Counted from the first letter of the stretch, positions 7,486 through 15,250 are shown. The stretch is 18,530 nt of DNA from an archaeon (GCA_023245565.1 JAHFKB010000018.1:1-18530); one strand, 5' to 3'. Numbers and translations are program-made. Notes: generated from the letters alone by a model not told the origin.

Positions 7486-8505
7486 ATGGTTCCTGGTGCA
7501 GGTCAAATTCAAAGAGCATCTTCTAATCCTATTTCAGTTATTTTTAGAAGTATAGTTGGGGTCTTTATTGGCATATTAATAATATTACTTTTAGCACCAA
7601 CTGTTTTATGGTTTGCAGAGAGTCAGAATTCTGCTAAAATATTTTCACATAGTAAAGAAGTATTATCAAATAGCGTAGTTTCAGGTTACATAAGAACTAA
7701 TGGAATTGCTAATGCTAATAATCAAATGGTTTGTTATGAAAATAAAATTTCTGGAAATTGTTTATATTATGATTATGAATTAGAAGAATTGCAATACACT
7801 GTAAAGGATTATTGTGGAAAACTTTCTGAAAATCAGAAAATTATTGAAACTAAAGGCCAAGATTGTCATAGAGATAGTAATGATGAAGAAGTTTGTGAAC
7901 AATGTTATTCAGTTAATGAAAGTGAATGGAATGTTGTTAAAAGTGAAAATAAATTTTCAGCTTTTTCTGTAGGTAATTTTAAAGTTTTAAATCCTGACAA
8001 TGCTAAAATAGTTGGTTCTGATAAATATGAGAGACAAATTGATGTTAATCATAGAGAAAATATGAATTATATTAAAGATGGAGTTAATTTATTAGTTGCA
8101 GGTAAATCTGATGGACATGTTATTAGTGATGGTGGAAAGAAAAAATATTTACTTGTATCTACTAAAGATTATCAATCAACATATGATTATTTAAAATCTC
8201 AAGACAGATTTATTGCTTGGTTATTAAGAATAATTGCATTTATAATTTTATTAGTTGGATATAATTTAATATTTGGACCAATTTCTGTTTTATCTAATTT
8301 TGTAAGGAAAATTCCATTTATTGGTAAATTTATAGATGGTGCAGTAGATTCAATAATATTTATAGTTAGTTTAATCTTAGCTATAATTCACTTTATTATA
8401 TTGTGGATATTGATAATGATTATTAAAAATATAATATATATTGCTGCACTTGTAGCAGTAATAGGTCTAGGATTTTATTTATATACTAAATTTAAGAAAA
8501 AATAA
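7486..8505 (+). CDS. TMEM43-like multi-pass membrane protein
   Basis: The ATG at 7486 is chosen over the TTG at 7471 because a TATA box is 25 bases upstream of it; the product is then 339 residues. Layout follows the TMEM43 (LUMA) family. One N-terminal membrane segment at about residues 19-42 is followed by a large soluble domain (43-238). A C-terminal bundle of three to four segments then begins RIIAFIILLVGYNLIFGPIS, close to the family's Arg-Gly-Leu-Phe-Pro pattern, and ends in a basic tail. The soluble part has an insertion with about seven cysteines (around residues 78-137) that may form disulfides, suggesting it faces outside. Human TMEM43 acts at the nuclear envelope or ER; the prokaryotic role is not established. 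Confidence 0.75.
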   Translation: MVPGAGQIQRASSNPISVIFRSIVGVFIGILIILLLAPTVLWFAESQNSAKIFSHSKEVLSNSVVSGYIRTNGIANANNQMVCYENKISGNCLYYDYELEELQYTVKDYCGKLSENQKIIETKGQDCHRDSNDEEVCEQCYSVNESEWNVVKSENKFSAFSVGNFKVLNPDNAKIVGSDKYERQIDVNHRENMNYIKDGVNLLVAGKSDGHVISDGGKKKYLLVSTKDYQSTYDYLKSQDRFIAWLLRIIAFIILLVGYNLIFGPISVLSNFVRKIPFIGKFIDGAVDSIIFIVSLILAIIHFIILWILIMIIKNIIYIAALVAVIGLGFYLYTKFKKK

Positions 8506-8512
8506 ACCAAAA

Positions 8513-8523
8513 AATATATAAAC
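8513..8523 (+). promoter_or_regulatory. TATA box for small acidic protein gene
   Basis: AATATATAAAC lies just after the TMEM43-like stop. It predicts a transcription start near 8541-8545 and thus a leader of about 35-40 bases before the ATG at 8580, one of the few non-leaderless cases here. Confidence 0.45.
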
Positions 8524-8579
8524 TTAAAACAAGAAGCTATGCAACAAGATTCATCTTATGATGAGGGGGATAAAAAACA

Positions 8580-8807
8580 ATGTATGGAATTATAGGACAA
8601 TGGCAAATAAATATATTTGATAATTTTCTTTTTCAAATTGCTGCTCAGAAGCACAAGCATAAACATATAGAAGAAGAGGAAGATGATAAGGCTAAAGATG
8701 ATTTAGATTTAGATGAAGACCTAGATTTGGAAGATGAAGATGAGTTTGAAAGTGATAAAGATGATGATAGTGAGACTATGGATGATGATAGCGGAGGAGA
8801 CTGGTAG
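8580..8807 (+). CDS. Small acidic protein with Asp/Glu-rich tail
   Basis: No family is recognised. The 75-residue protein has a hydrophobic N-terminal third (MYGIIGQWQINIFDNFLFQI), a short basic patch (KHKHKH) and then about 45 residues dominated by Asp and Glu ending in GGDW. A strong SD-like run GAGGGGGA lies about ten bases before the ATG, and a TATA box lies at 8513-8523, which together support this start. Low-complexity acidic tails of this type often bind basic partners, but nothing here identifies one. Low complexity in AT-rich DNA leaves some doubt that it is a real gene. Confidence 0.55.
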   Translation: MYGIIGQWQINIFDNFLFQIAAQKHKHKHIEEEEDDKAKDDLDLDEDLDLEDEDEFESDKDDDSETMDDDSGGDW

Positions 8808-8808
8808 T

Positions 8809-8822
8809 CTTCTTTATTTTTT
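8809..8822 (+). terminator. Possible T-rich terminator after acidic protein gene
   Basis: CTTCTTTATTTTTTAA follows the plus-strand stop within the 13-base gap to the convergent gatA. It has the oligo-T form of archaeal terminators; no hairpin is seen. Confidence 0.35.
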
Positions 8823-10230
8823 AATTATCAAATTCTTTTCCAACTTGAATTAATTTTCCTTCTTGTAAATGATCAGAAATTATCATCATTCCTATAGGTA
8901 AAGATTTTTCAAAACCAACTGGAATATTTATATGAGGTAAGCCTGCTAGATTTGGACTTACTGTCATTATATCCATCATGTAATCTTGTAATGGTGTTAA
9001 TTTTTCTAATTCTTTAAATGTTGGAGGAAGAATTGGCATTGTTGGAGTTATTAAAATATCAAAATTATTGAAAGCTTTTTTATATTCTTCAATAATTAAA
9101 CTTCTAACTTTAGCAGCTTTAATATAATAAGCATCTCTAAATCCAGACATTCTTGCAAATGTTCCAAGCATGATTCTTCTTTTAGCTTCTTTACCAAAAT
9201 TTTTACTTCTTACATTTGTAAAATATTCATCAAAATTTCCTTTTATTTCTTCACTAGCACCATATCTCATGCCGCAATATTTAGCAAGATTAGTAGATGC
9301 TTCTGTTGTTGCTAATGTATAATATGTTGATATTCCATATTTCATTGTTATTGGTAAGGAAATTTCTTTATATGTACAACCTTGTTTTTCTAATTTTTTA
9401 ATTCCATTCCAAACATTTTTTTTAACAGAGTTATCAGTTCCATCACTAAAAGCTTCTTTTATTACTCCAATTTTTAAACCTTTGATATCTTTTTTTAAAT
9501 ATTTTGTGTAAGAATCAACTTCTTTGTTTAATGATGTTGAATCTTTTTCATCATAACCAGAAATTACTTCCATCATTAATGCACAATCATAAATATTTTT
9601 TCCTAATGGTCCAAGTTTATCTAAAGAATTTCCATAATCGATTAAACCATATCTAGAAACTCTTCCATATGTAGGAACTAAACCAAAGACCCCACAAAAA
9701 CTTGCAGGACTTTCTATGCTTCCACCTGTGCATTCACCTAATCCAATATTAGGAAAACTTGCTTTTTGAGTTAAACCTCCAGCACCACCAGAACTACCAC
9801 CAGTTGCTCTATTTTTATCAAATGGATTTAAAGGTATTTCAAAGTCTACTCCTGCATTTGTAGAAAAACCTCCGAAACCAAATTCATCTTGTGCTGTTTT
9901 TCCTATTATTATTACTCCTTCTTTAATTGCTTTCTCAACTGCAGTTGCATGAAAATAAGGTTTATATCCTTTTAATATTTTAGAACCTGCTGTGCTTTCT
10001 ATATCTTTTACACAGATTGAATCTTTAATTGATATTGGAAGCCCTGCTAGTTTTCCTTTAGGATTTTTTTTAATTTGTTCAGCTTGCTTTAAAGCTAGTT
10101 CTTCTGAAATTGTATTTAAATAATGGTATTCTTTATTTATTTTTTTACATTCTTCTAAAACTTTATGAATATGTTCAACTATGTTTATATCTTTATCTTG
10201 AACTTTTTTTATAAATTCTTGAACTTTCAT
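8821..10230 (-). CDS. gatA: Glutamyl/aspartyl-tRNA amidotransferase subunit A
   Basis: GatA releases ammonia from glutamine or asparagine; the GatCAB complex uses it to convert Glu-tRNA(Gln) or Asp-tRNA(Asn) to the amidated form. The 469-residue amidase-signature protein shows the catalytic Lys69 (ISIKDS), the cis-serine in GGSSGGAGG (146 or 147) and the nucleophile Ser171 in CTGGSIESPAS, followed by PTYGRVSRYGL. The substrate-side RRIMLGTF and the C-terminal NLAGLP motif are present. The residues around the nucleophile (ECTGGSIE) differ from the bacterial SDTGGSIR, consistent with archaeal divergence. Its ATG overlaps the stop of the ASCH gene by 4 bases, so it is translationally coupled. 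gatB is not in this window and must be elsewhere. Confidence 0.95.
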   Translation of the reverse strand: MKVQEFIKKVQDKDINIVEHIHKVLEECKKINKEYHYLNTISEELALKQAEQIKKNPKGKLAGLPISIKDSICVKDIESTAGSKILKGYKPYFHATAVEKAIKEGVIIIGKTAQDEFGFGGFSTNAGVDFEIPLNPFDKNRATGGSSGGAGGLTQKASFPNIGLGECTGGSIESPASFCGVFGLVPTYGRVSRYGLIDYGNSLDKLGPLGKNIYDCALMMEVISGYDEKDSTSLNKEVDSYTKYLKKDIKGLKIGVIKEAFSDGTDNSVKKNVWNGIKKLEKQGCTYKEISLPITMKYGISTYYTLATTEASTNLAKYCGMRYGASEEIKGNFDEYFTNVRSKNFGKEAKRRIMLGTFARMSGFRDAYYIKAAKVRSLIIEEYKKAFNNFDILITPTMPILPPTFKELEKLTPLQDYMMDIMTVSPNLAGLPHINIPVGFEKSLPIGMMIISDHLQEGKLIQVGKEFDN

Positions 10231-10604
10231 TTTTCAATCTCAAAGAAATTTAGTTTACCTTTTAATTTAATTGGTTTTTCTAATCTTTGAACATTTTCTA
10301 AAATATAACCATAGGTCGGAAGTTTTTTAGGAACTTCAAGTAGGTGTTTATTAAAATCTTTATTAAATTCTTCTAAATTATTATAAATTTTTAAACTTTT
10401 TATTTCAGCTTTACCAACTAAAGCACCCATAACCAATCTTTCTTTATCTAATTGAAATTTGTCTATCATTGACTGCATAATATTATTTGAAGCATGTAAG
10501 TAAAATTCTCCTAAAAAATTTGATTTCCAAGTTCTAGTTTCTATTGTTTTTCTTTTTTGTAAAATCAATTCTGGTACTGGCTGTTTCATTGATAGTGCTT
10601 TCAT
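10227..10604 (-). CDS. ASCH-domain (PUA-like) RNA-binding protein
   Basis: The 125-residue protein opens with ALSMKQPVPELILQKRKTIE followed by TRTW, the typical first strand-helix-strand of ASCH domains (PUA-like fold), and has the later conserved strand GALVGKAEIKSLK. ASCH proteins are thought to bind RNA; the bacterial member YqfB hydrolyses N4-acetylcytidine with Lys-Thr-Glu. Here Lys19 and Glu67 have likely counterparts, but the position matching the YqfB threonine appears to be Glu22, so the same chemistry is doubtful. The gene sits between gatC and gatA with 4-base overlaps on both sides, so it is translated in lockstep with amidotransferase subunits. A tRNA-related role is a reasonable inference. 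Confidence 0.8.
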   Translation of the reverse strand: MKALSMKQPVPELILQKRKTIETRTWKSNFLGEFYLHASNNIMQSMIDKFQLDKERLVMGALVGKAEIKSLKIYNNLEEFNKDFNKHLLEVPKKLPTYGYILENVQRLEKPIKLKGKLNFFEIEK

Positions 10605-10885
10605 AGTGCTTTTGGTCCTAAGAAATAATTTTCTTTTTTGTTTTTTGTATTTTTTAATAATTCATTTGTTTCTATTGATTCTTTTACTATATCTTCTCTT
10701 AGATGATTCTTAATTTCTATAGGATGAAAACTAGGTTTTACTTTTTCTGTCTTTATTTCATCTAATTTTGAAAATGAATTTAGAATTTCTTTGAATTGCG
10801 GAACAAATTCTTCAGCTTCTTTTTCTGTAAGCTTTAATCTTGAGTTTTTAGCAACTTTTAATATTAATTCTTTATTTATTTCCAT
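10601..10885 (-). CDS. gatC: Glutamyl/aspartyl-tRNA amidotransferase subunit C
   Basis: GatC is the small belt-like subunit that clamps GatA and GatB. The 94-residue product matches the family length and pattern: VAKNSRLKLTEKEAEEF at residues 11-27, FKEILNSFSKLDEIKTE in the middle helix and turn, SFHPIEIKNHLREDIVK at about 52-68, and the C-terminal NYFLGPKAL, equivalent to the YFKVPRIL end that threads along GatA. It is the first gene of the gatC-ASCH-gatA operon, with a TATA box 25-26 bases upstream, so the mRNA is probably leaderless. Confidence 0.9.
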   Translation of the reverse strand: MEINKELILKVAKNSRLKLTEKEAEEFVPQFKEILNSFSKLDEIKTEKVKPSFHPIEIKNHLREDIVKESIETNELLKNTKNKKENYFLGPKAL

Positions 10886-10904
10886 ACTAATTTGGTATAA
10901 TCTA

Positions 10905-10916
10905 GCTATATAAATT
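10905..10916 (-). promoter_or_regulatory. TATA box for gatC operon
   Basis: On the minus strand TTTATATA (10907-10914) is centred 25-26 bases before the gatC ATG. It shares a 108-base divergent region with the transglutaminase-like gene. Confidence 0.5.
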
Positions 10917-10962
10917 TATTTCTTGCGGAAAAAATGAAAGATTTTCGAAAAAAATTGGAATT

Positions 10963-10974
10963 AGCTTTTAAATT
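10963..10974 (+). promoter_or_regulatory. TATA-like box for transglutaminase-like gene
   Basis: AGCTTTTAAATT is centred 25 bases before the ATG at 10994 and is preceded by an A-rich BRE-like tract (GAAAAAAATTGG). Confidence 0.45.
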
Positions 10975-10993
10975 TTAAAATTAAATTTATTTC

Positions 10994-11875
10994 ATGACTG
11001 AATTATCTGATATTATTATACCAAAAGTTAATAATATTATTGAAGATGAATTTTCTTTTAGAAAAAGAGTTAATGAAAATTCTTATAGATTAAACTTTCA
11101 TGCAGAACCATTTCGTGTTTATTCAGGAATGATAAGTAAAACTTATGATCTTGTCTCTGAATATCCTGTTGGTAATCTGAATAGAGCTTTAAGTATTTTT
11201 AATTGGATGGATTCTAATTTCTTTTATGATAAAAATACAAAACGTTATCAAATTGCTAGTAAGACTTTTAAAACTAGAAGAGGTATGTGTCTTGAATTTG
11301 GTGTTCTTTATACTACTTTAGCTAGAATTGCTGGTATTGAATCTAATATTGTTACAGTAGATCAAAATTATAAAGGTGAAAGTGTTGATCATGCTTGTTC
11401 TAGTATTAATTTAGATGGAAAAATTGTTTTAGTTGATGTAGCTTATCATAAATTTGATGTTAAACATAATAAATATAAAATATTAAGTGATGAAGATACT
11501 ATTTTTAAGTTTTATTTTCATTATCAAGATGATGAAAAAGTTTCTAATAATTTAGATATTAATAGATTTAAAAATAAAAATTTTAATTATTTGGCTTATT
11601 TAATGGCTGGCATTGGTATTTTATTAATATCTGGTAGTGTTTTAGCTTATGAGTTAAGAGATAAAAAACATTATGATTATTATAATAAATATTATGATCA
11701 AAAGAAAACTAATGTTAAAAGAATTAATAATAAACCTAAAAAAATTAAAAAACATTTTAGGAAAAATCATATTAAATATAATAATAATTTTGAGAGAAAA
11801 AATGTTAAATATGGTAAAAGAAAATGTGAATTTTATGATTATTCTTATGTTGTTTGTTCTAGAAAAAAATTATAA
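10994..11875 (+). CDS. Transglutaminase-like (papain-fold) membrane protein with basic tail
   Basis: Residues about 60-155 form a transglutaminase-like core with the full triad: Cys99 in RRGMCLEFGVLYTTLARIAG, His133 in VDHACSSINLDG and Asp148 in LVDVAY. A single membrane segment follows at about 199-219, then a 70-residue tail that is extremely rich in Lys, Asn and Tyr. There is no N-terminal signal peptide. Such domains act as cysteine proteases, amidases or crosslinking enzymes; which applies here is unknown. Topology is ambiguous: the basic tail favours the cytoplasm by the positive-inside rule, which would put the enzyme domain outside without a visible signal. The gene overlaps the convergent Elp3 stop by 6 bases. 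Confidence 0.82.
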   Translation: MTELSDIIIPKVNNIIEDEFSFRKRVNENSYRLNFHAEPFRVYSGMISKTYDLVSEYPVGNLNRALSIFNWMDSNFFYDKNTKRYQIASKTFKTRRGMCLEFGVLYTTLARIAGIESNIVTVDQNYKGESVDHACSSINLDGKIVLVDVAYHKFDVKHNKYKILSDEDTIFKFYFHYQDDEKVSNNLDINRFKNKNFNYLAYLMAGIGILLISGSVLAYELRDKKHYDYYNKYYDQKKTNVKRINNKPKKIKKHFRKNHIKYNNNFERKNVKYGKRKCEFYDYSYVVCSRKKL

Positions 11876-13540
11876 TTTTTTACTCATATATGGTCCATCT
11901 TTAGAATAACCTAATTTTCTATAATATTCTTTTACACCTATACCAGATATTACTAATAATTTTTTACATCCCCATTCTTTTTTAGATATATTTTCAGCTT
12001 CTTTCATTAATTTTTTCCCATAACCTTTATGTTGTACTAAACCTTTTTCTCCTAAAGCTGTTGACTGACCATAAACATGTAATTCTCTTATACCACAAGA
12101 ATCAAAAGTTATTTCTTTTCTAAATGGTTTATATGGTTTTCTTAATCTACAAAAACCAATTAAAATATTATTTTTTGTATCTTCAATTGAAATGAAAACT
12201 TCTTTTCCTCCACTTGAATCATAATAAGTTTTTTTAATTTTAATATTTTTATGATTAATTTTTCTATTCCTAGGTTCTCTGCATCTTATACATTTACATT
12301 GAATATTTTTTTCTTTAACTTTGGTTTCTACAATTTGTCTTAAATTTGTCTTCATCACTCCATCAGTTATTACTGTAGATGGAATATCTCTATTAACTCT
12401 CATTATTCTACAGTATTCAGGAACATATTTTTTAGCTTCAGAAATTATTTCAGCTGCTTCTTCAGTATTTATTGGTTTAAATTCTCCTCTTTGATATTGC
12501 ATATACAAAGGAGTTCCTGGCATAACTAAACATGGATAAATCTTTAGAGAATCTGGTTTATAATCTGGATTTTCAAATAATTCTTTAAACATTAAAATAT
12601 CTTCTTCTTTATTAGATTCTGGTAAACCGGGCATCATATGGAATGTTGTTTTTAAAAATGAATCTTTTAATAATTGAATTGCTTCTTTACTATCTTGTAA
12701 TGTGTGGCCTCTATTTGTAATCTTTAGAGTCTTTTCTTTTAAAGTTTGTATTCCTATTTCAACTCTTGTTGTTCCTAATTTTAAAATTTCATTTATTTCC
12801 TCTTCTTTACACCAGTCTGGTTTTGTTTCTATAACTAAAGCAGTACTTCTTATTTTTGCAGTTTCATTTCTTAATTGTTCTTTTTCTAGTTCAGCTTTAC
12901 CTTTTAATTTTAATATTTTTTCATGAATTCTATTAGTTCTATCTTTGTTTTTAATTGTTCCAGGTAATTCGAAAAATTTCTTAAATTTTGTAAAATTAAA
13001 TTTATTTTTAAAGAAAAATATTTTGGAAAAATCATTCATTGCTTTTAGTGTATATTTTATAACTTCTTCTTGATATTCTTTTGGAAAACTACAAAAAGTT
13101 CCTCCTTGAATTATTACTTCTGTTTTATCTGGGATTTGATTTAATAATGAATATTGTTCTAATCTATTAAATACAATTAAGTAAGGATCATAATTTGCTC
13201 TTATCGCTCTCATTGTACTTGGCTCATTGCCTGTGTAACTTTGAGGAACATCTCCAAAATTTGATTTTGGGCCACCTGGACAAAAAGTACATTTTCCATG
13301 TTTACAAGCTATTGGTTTAGTCATTATAGCTAAAGGAGCTACTCCTGATAATGTTCTAATTGGTTTTGTAATTAAGAAATTTTTATATAACTCTTTTTGT
13401 TCTTCATTTAATTCTTCTAGAATTTCAATGTTTGTTGGTAATCTACTTAATTTATATTTTTTCGATAAATTTTTCTTAAGTTTTTCTAGGTTTACACCTT
13501 GTTCTAATTTACTTAATAATTCTTGTATTATATTTTGCAT
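11870..13540 (-). CDS. elp3: Elp3, radical SAM / acetyltransferase for tRNA wobble uridine modification
   Basis: Archaeal Elp3 alone makes carboxymethyluridine at wobble position 34 of tRNA from acetyl-CoA and S-adenosylmethionine. The 556-residue product fits the family. The iron-sulfur cysteines are Cys79, Cys84 and Cys87 in CKHGKCTFCPGG, followed by YTGNEPSTMRA and IIQGGTF. The radical SAM barrel continues with RVEIGIQTLKEKTL and HMMPGLPES. The C-terminal GNAT domain, about residues 400-556, has the acetyl-CoA pyrophosphate loop QHKGYGKKLM and ends in YYRKLGYSKDGPYM. A TATA box 26 bases upstream indicates a single-gene leaderless transcript. The convergent neighbour overlaps its stop by 6 bases. 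Confidence 0.96.
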   Translation of the reverse strand: MQNIIQELLSKLEQGVNLEKLKKNLSKKYKLSRLPTNIEILEELNEEQKELYKNFLITKPIRTLSGVAPLAIMTKPIACKHGKCTFCPGGPKSNFGDVPQSYTGNEPSTMRAIRANYDPYLIVFNRLEQYSLLNQIPDKTEVIIQGGTFCSFPKEYQEEVIKYTLKAMNDFSKIFFFKNKFNFTKFKKFFELPGTIKNKDRTNRIHEKILKLKGKAELEKEQLRNETAKIRSTALVIETKPDWCKEEEINEILKLGTTRVEIGIQTLKEKTLKITNRGHTLQDSKEAIQLLKDSFLKTTFHMMPGLPESNKEEDILMFKELFENPDYKPDSLKIYPCLVMPGTPLYMQYQRGEFKPINTEEAAEIISEAKKYVPEYCRIMRVNRDIPSTVITDGVMKTNLRQIVETKVKEKNIQCKCIRCREPRNRKINHKNIKIKKTYYDSSGGKEVFISIEDTKNNILIGFCRLRKPYKPFRKEITFDSCGIRELHVYGQSTALGEKGLVQHKGYGKKLMKEAENISKKEWGCKKLLVISGIGVKEYYRKLGYSKDGPYMSKKL

Positions 13541-13560
13541 GGTATTTTATAAATCCAAAT

Positions 13561-13573
13561 TTATTTAAATATT
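13561..13573 (-). promoter_or_regulatory. TATA box for elp3
   Basis: On the minus strand AATATTTAAATAA is centred about 26-27 bases before the elp3 ATG, just after the stop of the upstream same-strand gene. Confidence 0.45.
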
Positions 13574-13579
13574 GGTTTT

Positions 13580-13861
13580 TTAGTGAATTAAATACTTGCT
13601 AATAAAAAAGAAAATTAAAACAATTACAATAAATACTGCAATTCTATATATTATTATCTTTGGCCTAAAATCATATGGTTCAATTTTGGCTAAATGATTG
13701 TAAAAGTGTCCAAATTCTAAAATGACAAGGCCTAGAGTAAAAAGTAACCAATTGAATTTATAAATGCTGTAGAAAATTATTAGGAATCCTATGATGTGCA
13801 ATAATATATTTACAAAACCTTTATGAAAATTAATAAAAAATTTAATTGCATTTTTTATCAT
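13580..13861 (-). CDS. Small membrane protein, possibly DUF962/Mpo1-like
   Basis: The 93-residue protein has three hydrophobic segments, at about residues 15-34, 35-50 and 70-91. The region from NILLHIIGF to EFGHFYNH recalls the His-containing membrane helices of DUF962/Mpo1 proteins (fatty acid alpha-oxidation dioxygenases in yeast), but the resemblance is weak and the protein is shorter. It has a TATA-like box at leaderless spacing and lies 39 bases upstream of elp3, which has its own promoter. Coding status is supported by the membrane pattern and promoter; function is unresolved. Confidence 0.65.
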   Translation of the reverse strand: MIKNAIKFFINFHKGFVNILLHIIGFLIIFYSIYKFNWLLFTLGLVILEFGHFYNHLAKIEPYDFRPKIIIYRIAVFIVIVLIFFFISKYLIH

Positions 13862-13881
13862 ATTTTTTAATTATATTCTAG

Positions 13882-13892
13882 CTATTTAAACC
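13882..13892 (-). promoter_or_regulatory. TATA-like box for 93-residue membrane protein gene
   Basis: On the minus strand GGTTTAAATAG is centred about 26 bases before the ATG at 13861. Confidence 0.4.
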
Positions 13893-13930
13893 TTAGTTTG
13901 TATATAAACTAATTAATTTATCTTCCATAA

Positions 13931-13942
13931 TTCTTATAAATG
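13931..13942 (+). promoter_or_regulatory. TATA-like box for 13962 gene
   Basis: TTCTTATAAATG is centred about 25 bases before the ATG at 13962, divergent from the box at 13882. Confidence 0.4.
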
Positions 13943-13961
13943 GTCTATATCTTATTATTAT

Positions 13962-14393
13962 ATGAAAAAATTTGTTTTATTAATTGTTTTATTACTTATG
14001 GTACCATTTGCATTTACTCAAAAATTAGATTTTAAATTAGATGAGTATGGTTGTTATTTAAAGAATTCAGATGAAAATGTTAAATATTCTTTTGTTTTTA
14101 TAAATAAAGATAATCCTTTAGGTTCAGATTATATAGATGATCAAGGAATTAAACATGCTGTTGTTAAGGATATGTATGATCTTTGTAGGTATGCTACTAG
14201 TCCAACAAAGTGTTATGAATGTATGACTTTGTTAAGTTATGGAATAAATAAAAATAGCACTAAAAATATTAATCAGAAGGATTATTATTCAATTATGAAA
14301 ATTGTTTTACCTTTAATAATAGTTTTATTACTTATATTTTTGTCATATAATTTAATCAGTAAATATAATAAGAAATCTAATAAAAATAAATAA
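13962..14393 (+). CDS. Secreted/membrane protein with cysteine motif, unknown
   Basis: No family is recognised. The 143-residue protein has a signal peptide (MKKFVLLIVLLLMVPFAFTQ), an external domain of about 85 residues with four cysteines (Cys32, Cys72, and the pair in KCYECM at about 82-85), and a C-terminal membrane segment at about 109-132 followed by a basic end. The CYEC motif resembles a redox or metal-binding CxxC, but no thioredoxin fold is evident. Its stop overlaps the ATG of the next gene (TAATG), so the two are an operon and possibly a complex. It has its own leaderless-type promoter. Confidence 0.68.
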   Translation: MKKFVLLIVLLLMVPFAFTQKLDFKLDEYGCYLKNSDENVKYSFVFINKDNPLGSDYIDDQGIKHAVVKDMYDLCRYATSPTKCYECMTLLSYGINKNSTKNINQKDYYSIMKIVLPLIIVLLLIFLSYNLISKYNKKSNKNK

Positions 14394-15250
14394 TGGAAGA
14401 AAAAAAAGAAATAAATTTTGAAAAAGTTCAGAAGAGATCTTTGAAATTTTGGATAGTAATTTCTATTCTTTTAGTTTTAACAATATTAATTTTTTTTATA
14501 TTGCCTTTATGGATGGCTTCTATTCTGCTTTTGGTTGTTTTACTTCCTGTTATTATTTATCTTTTAATTTATAGGTGGATAAACAAGAAATTTGCTTCTT
14601 TTATCTTTGCTTTTTCAGTATGGTTAAATATATTAATTTTAATAATTCCTATTTTTGGGGGTGTATTGGCTTTAGATTTAATGGATTTTTCTAAAGATTT
14701 TTCTCATGATCCAAAATATATTATCTTAAATGATGGGGGTTTATTTTTTGGTGTTAGAATTAAATCTTTAGATTTTAGTAAAAATCCAGACTATAAAGTT
14801 TTAAGTAAACAAGATATATTAGATATTCAAAATGATATTGGTCAAAAAGGAAGGATTGTTTTTATTGTTAATAAAGAAGTATTTAGAAATGTTAATAATA
14901 TTCAAATTGAAGAAGCTGGAATAAGTTTAAGTAAGGATGAAGTTTTTGAAATATTAAAATCTGATGATCCTATAGATTTATTAGCAAAAAAATCACCAGT
15001 TGCTCTTTCTGGTAGTTTTATTAAAGATCAAATTAAACAAAAATTAGGTAGTGAAGATCAAGTAAAGGCTTTTGCTTTTTTAAAACTAATGGAAACTACA
15101 ATTGAGAGAGAAGGACCTAAATATTTCTTAGAAGAAATTCAAAATGGAAATATAAAAATTTACCCTGAAAGAACTTCTTTAAAAATTTTAATAAAGTTAG
15201 TACCCATAGATTTATTAGGTAATTTTTTACCAGAAATACCTGGAGTTTAG
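14393..15250 (+). CDS. Membrane protein with C-terminal soluble domain, unknown
   Basis: No family is recognised. The 285-residue protein has a charged N-terminus, three hydrophobic segments at about residues 18-38, 40-60 and 68-95, and then a soluble domain of about 185 residues with mixed helix and strand. Within the soluble part, GRIVFIVNKEVFRNV and IEEAGISLSKDEVFEIL are the most protein-like conserved-looking stretches. It is coupled to the preceding signal-peptide protein by a one-base stop/start overlap. It converges on the DUF1385 gene with a 4-base overlap. A signalling or envelope role is possible but not supported by any motif. Confidence 0.68.
   Translation: MEEKKEINFEKVQKRSLKFWIVISILLVLTILIFFILPLWMASILLLVVLLPVIIYLLIYRWINKKFASFIFAFSVWLNILILIIPIFGGVLALDLMDFSKDFSHDPKYIILNDGGLFFGVRIKSLDFSKNPDYKVLSKQDILDIQNDIGQKGRIVFIVNKEVFRNVNNIQIEEAGISLSKDEVFEILKSDDPIDLLAKKSPVALSGSFIKDQIKQKLGSEDQVKAFAFLKLMETTIEREGPKYFLEEIQNGNIKIYPERTSLKILIKLVPIDLLGNFLPEIPGV

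Noticed and set aside
8539..8595. An 18-codon frame (MQQDSSYDEGDKKQ start) overlapping the acidic protein start
   Set aside because: The predicted transcription start is at or after its ATG, and the SD run fits the 8580 start better. It may be chance in AT-rich DNA.
8821..10230. GatA active-site neighbourhood ECTGGSIES differing from the bacterial SDTGGSIR
   Set aside because: Archaeal GatA proteins are, to my recollection, also divergent here, and the Lys-Ser-Ser catalytic set is intact, so this is not evidence of loss of function.
11673..11909. 78-residue frame overlapping the tail of the transglutaminase-like gene
   Set aside because: It is a shifted-frame shadow of the Lys/Asn/Tyr-rich tail with no promoter or SD of its own.
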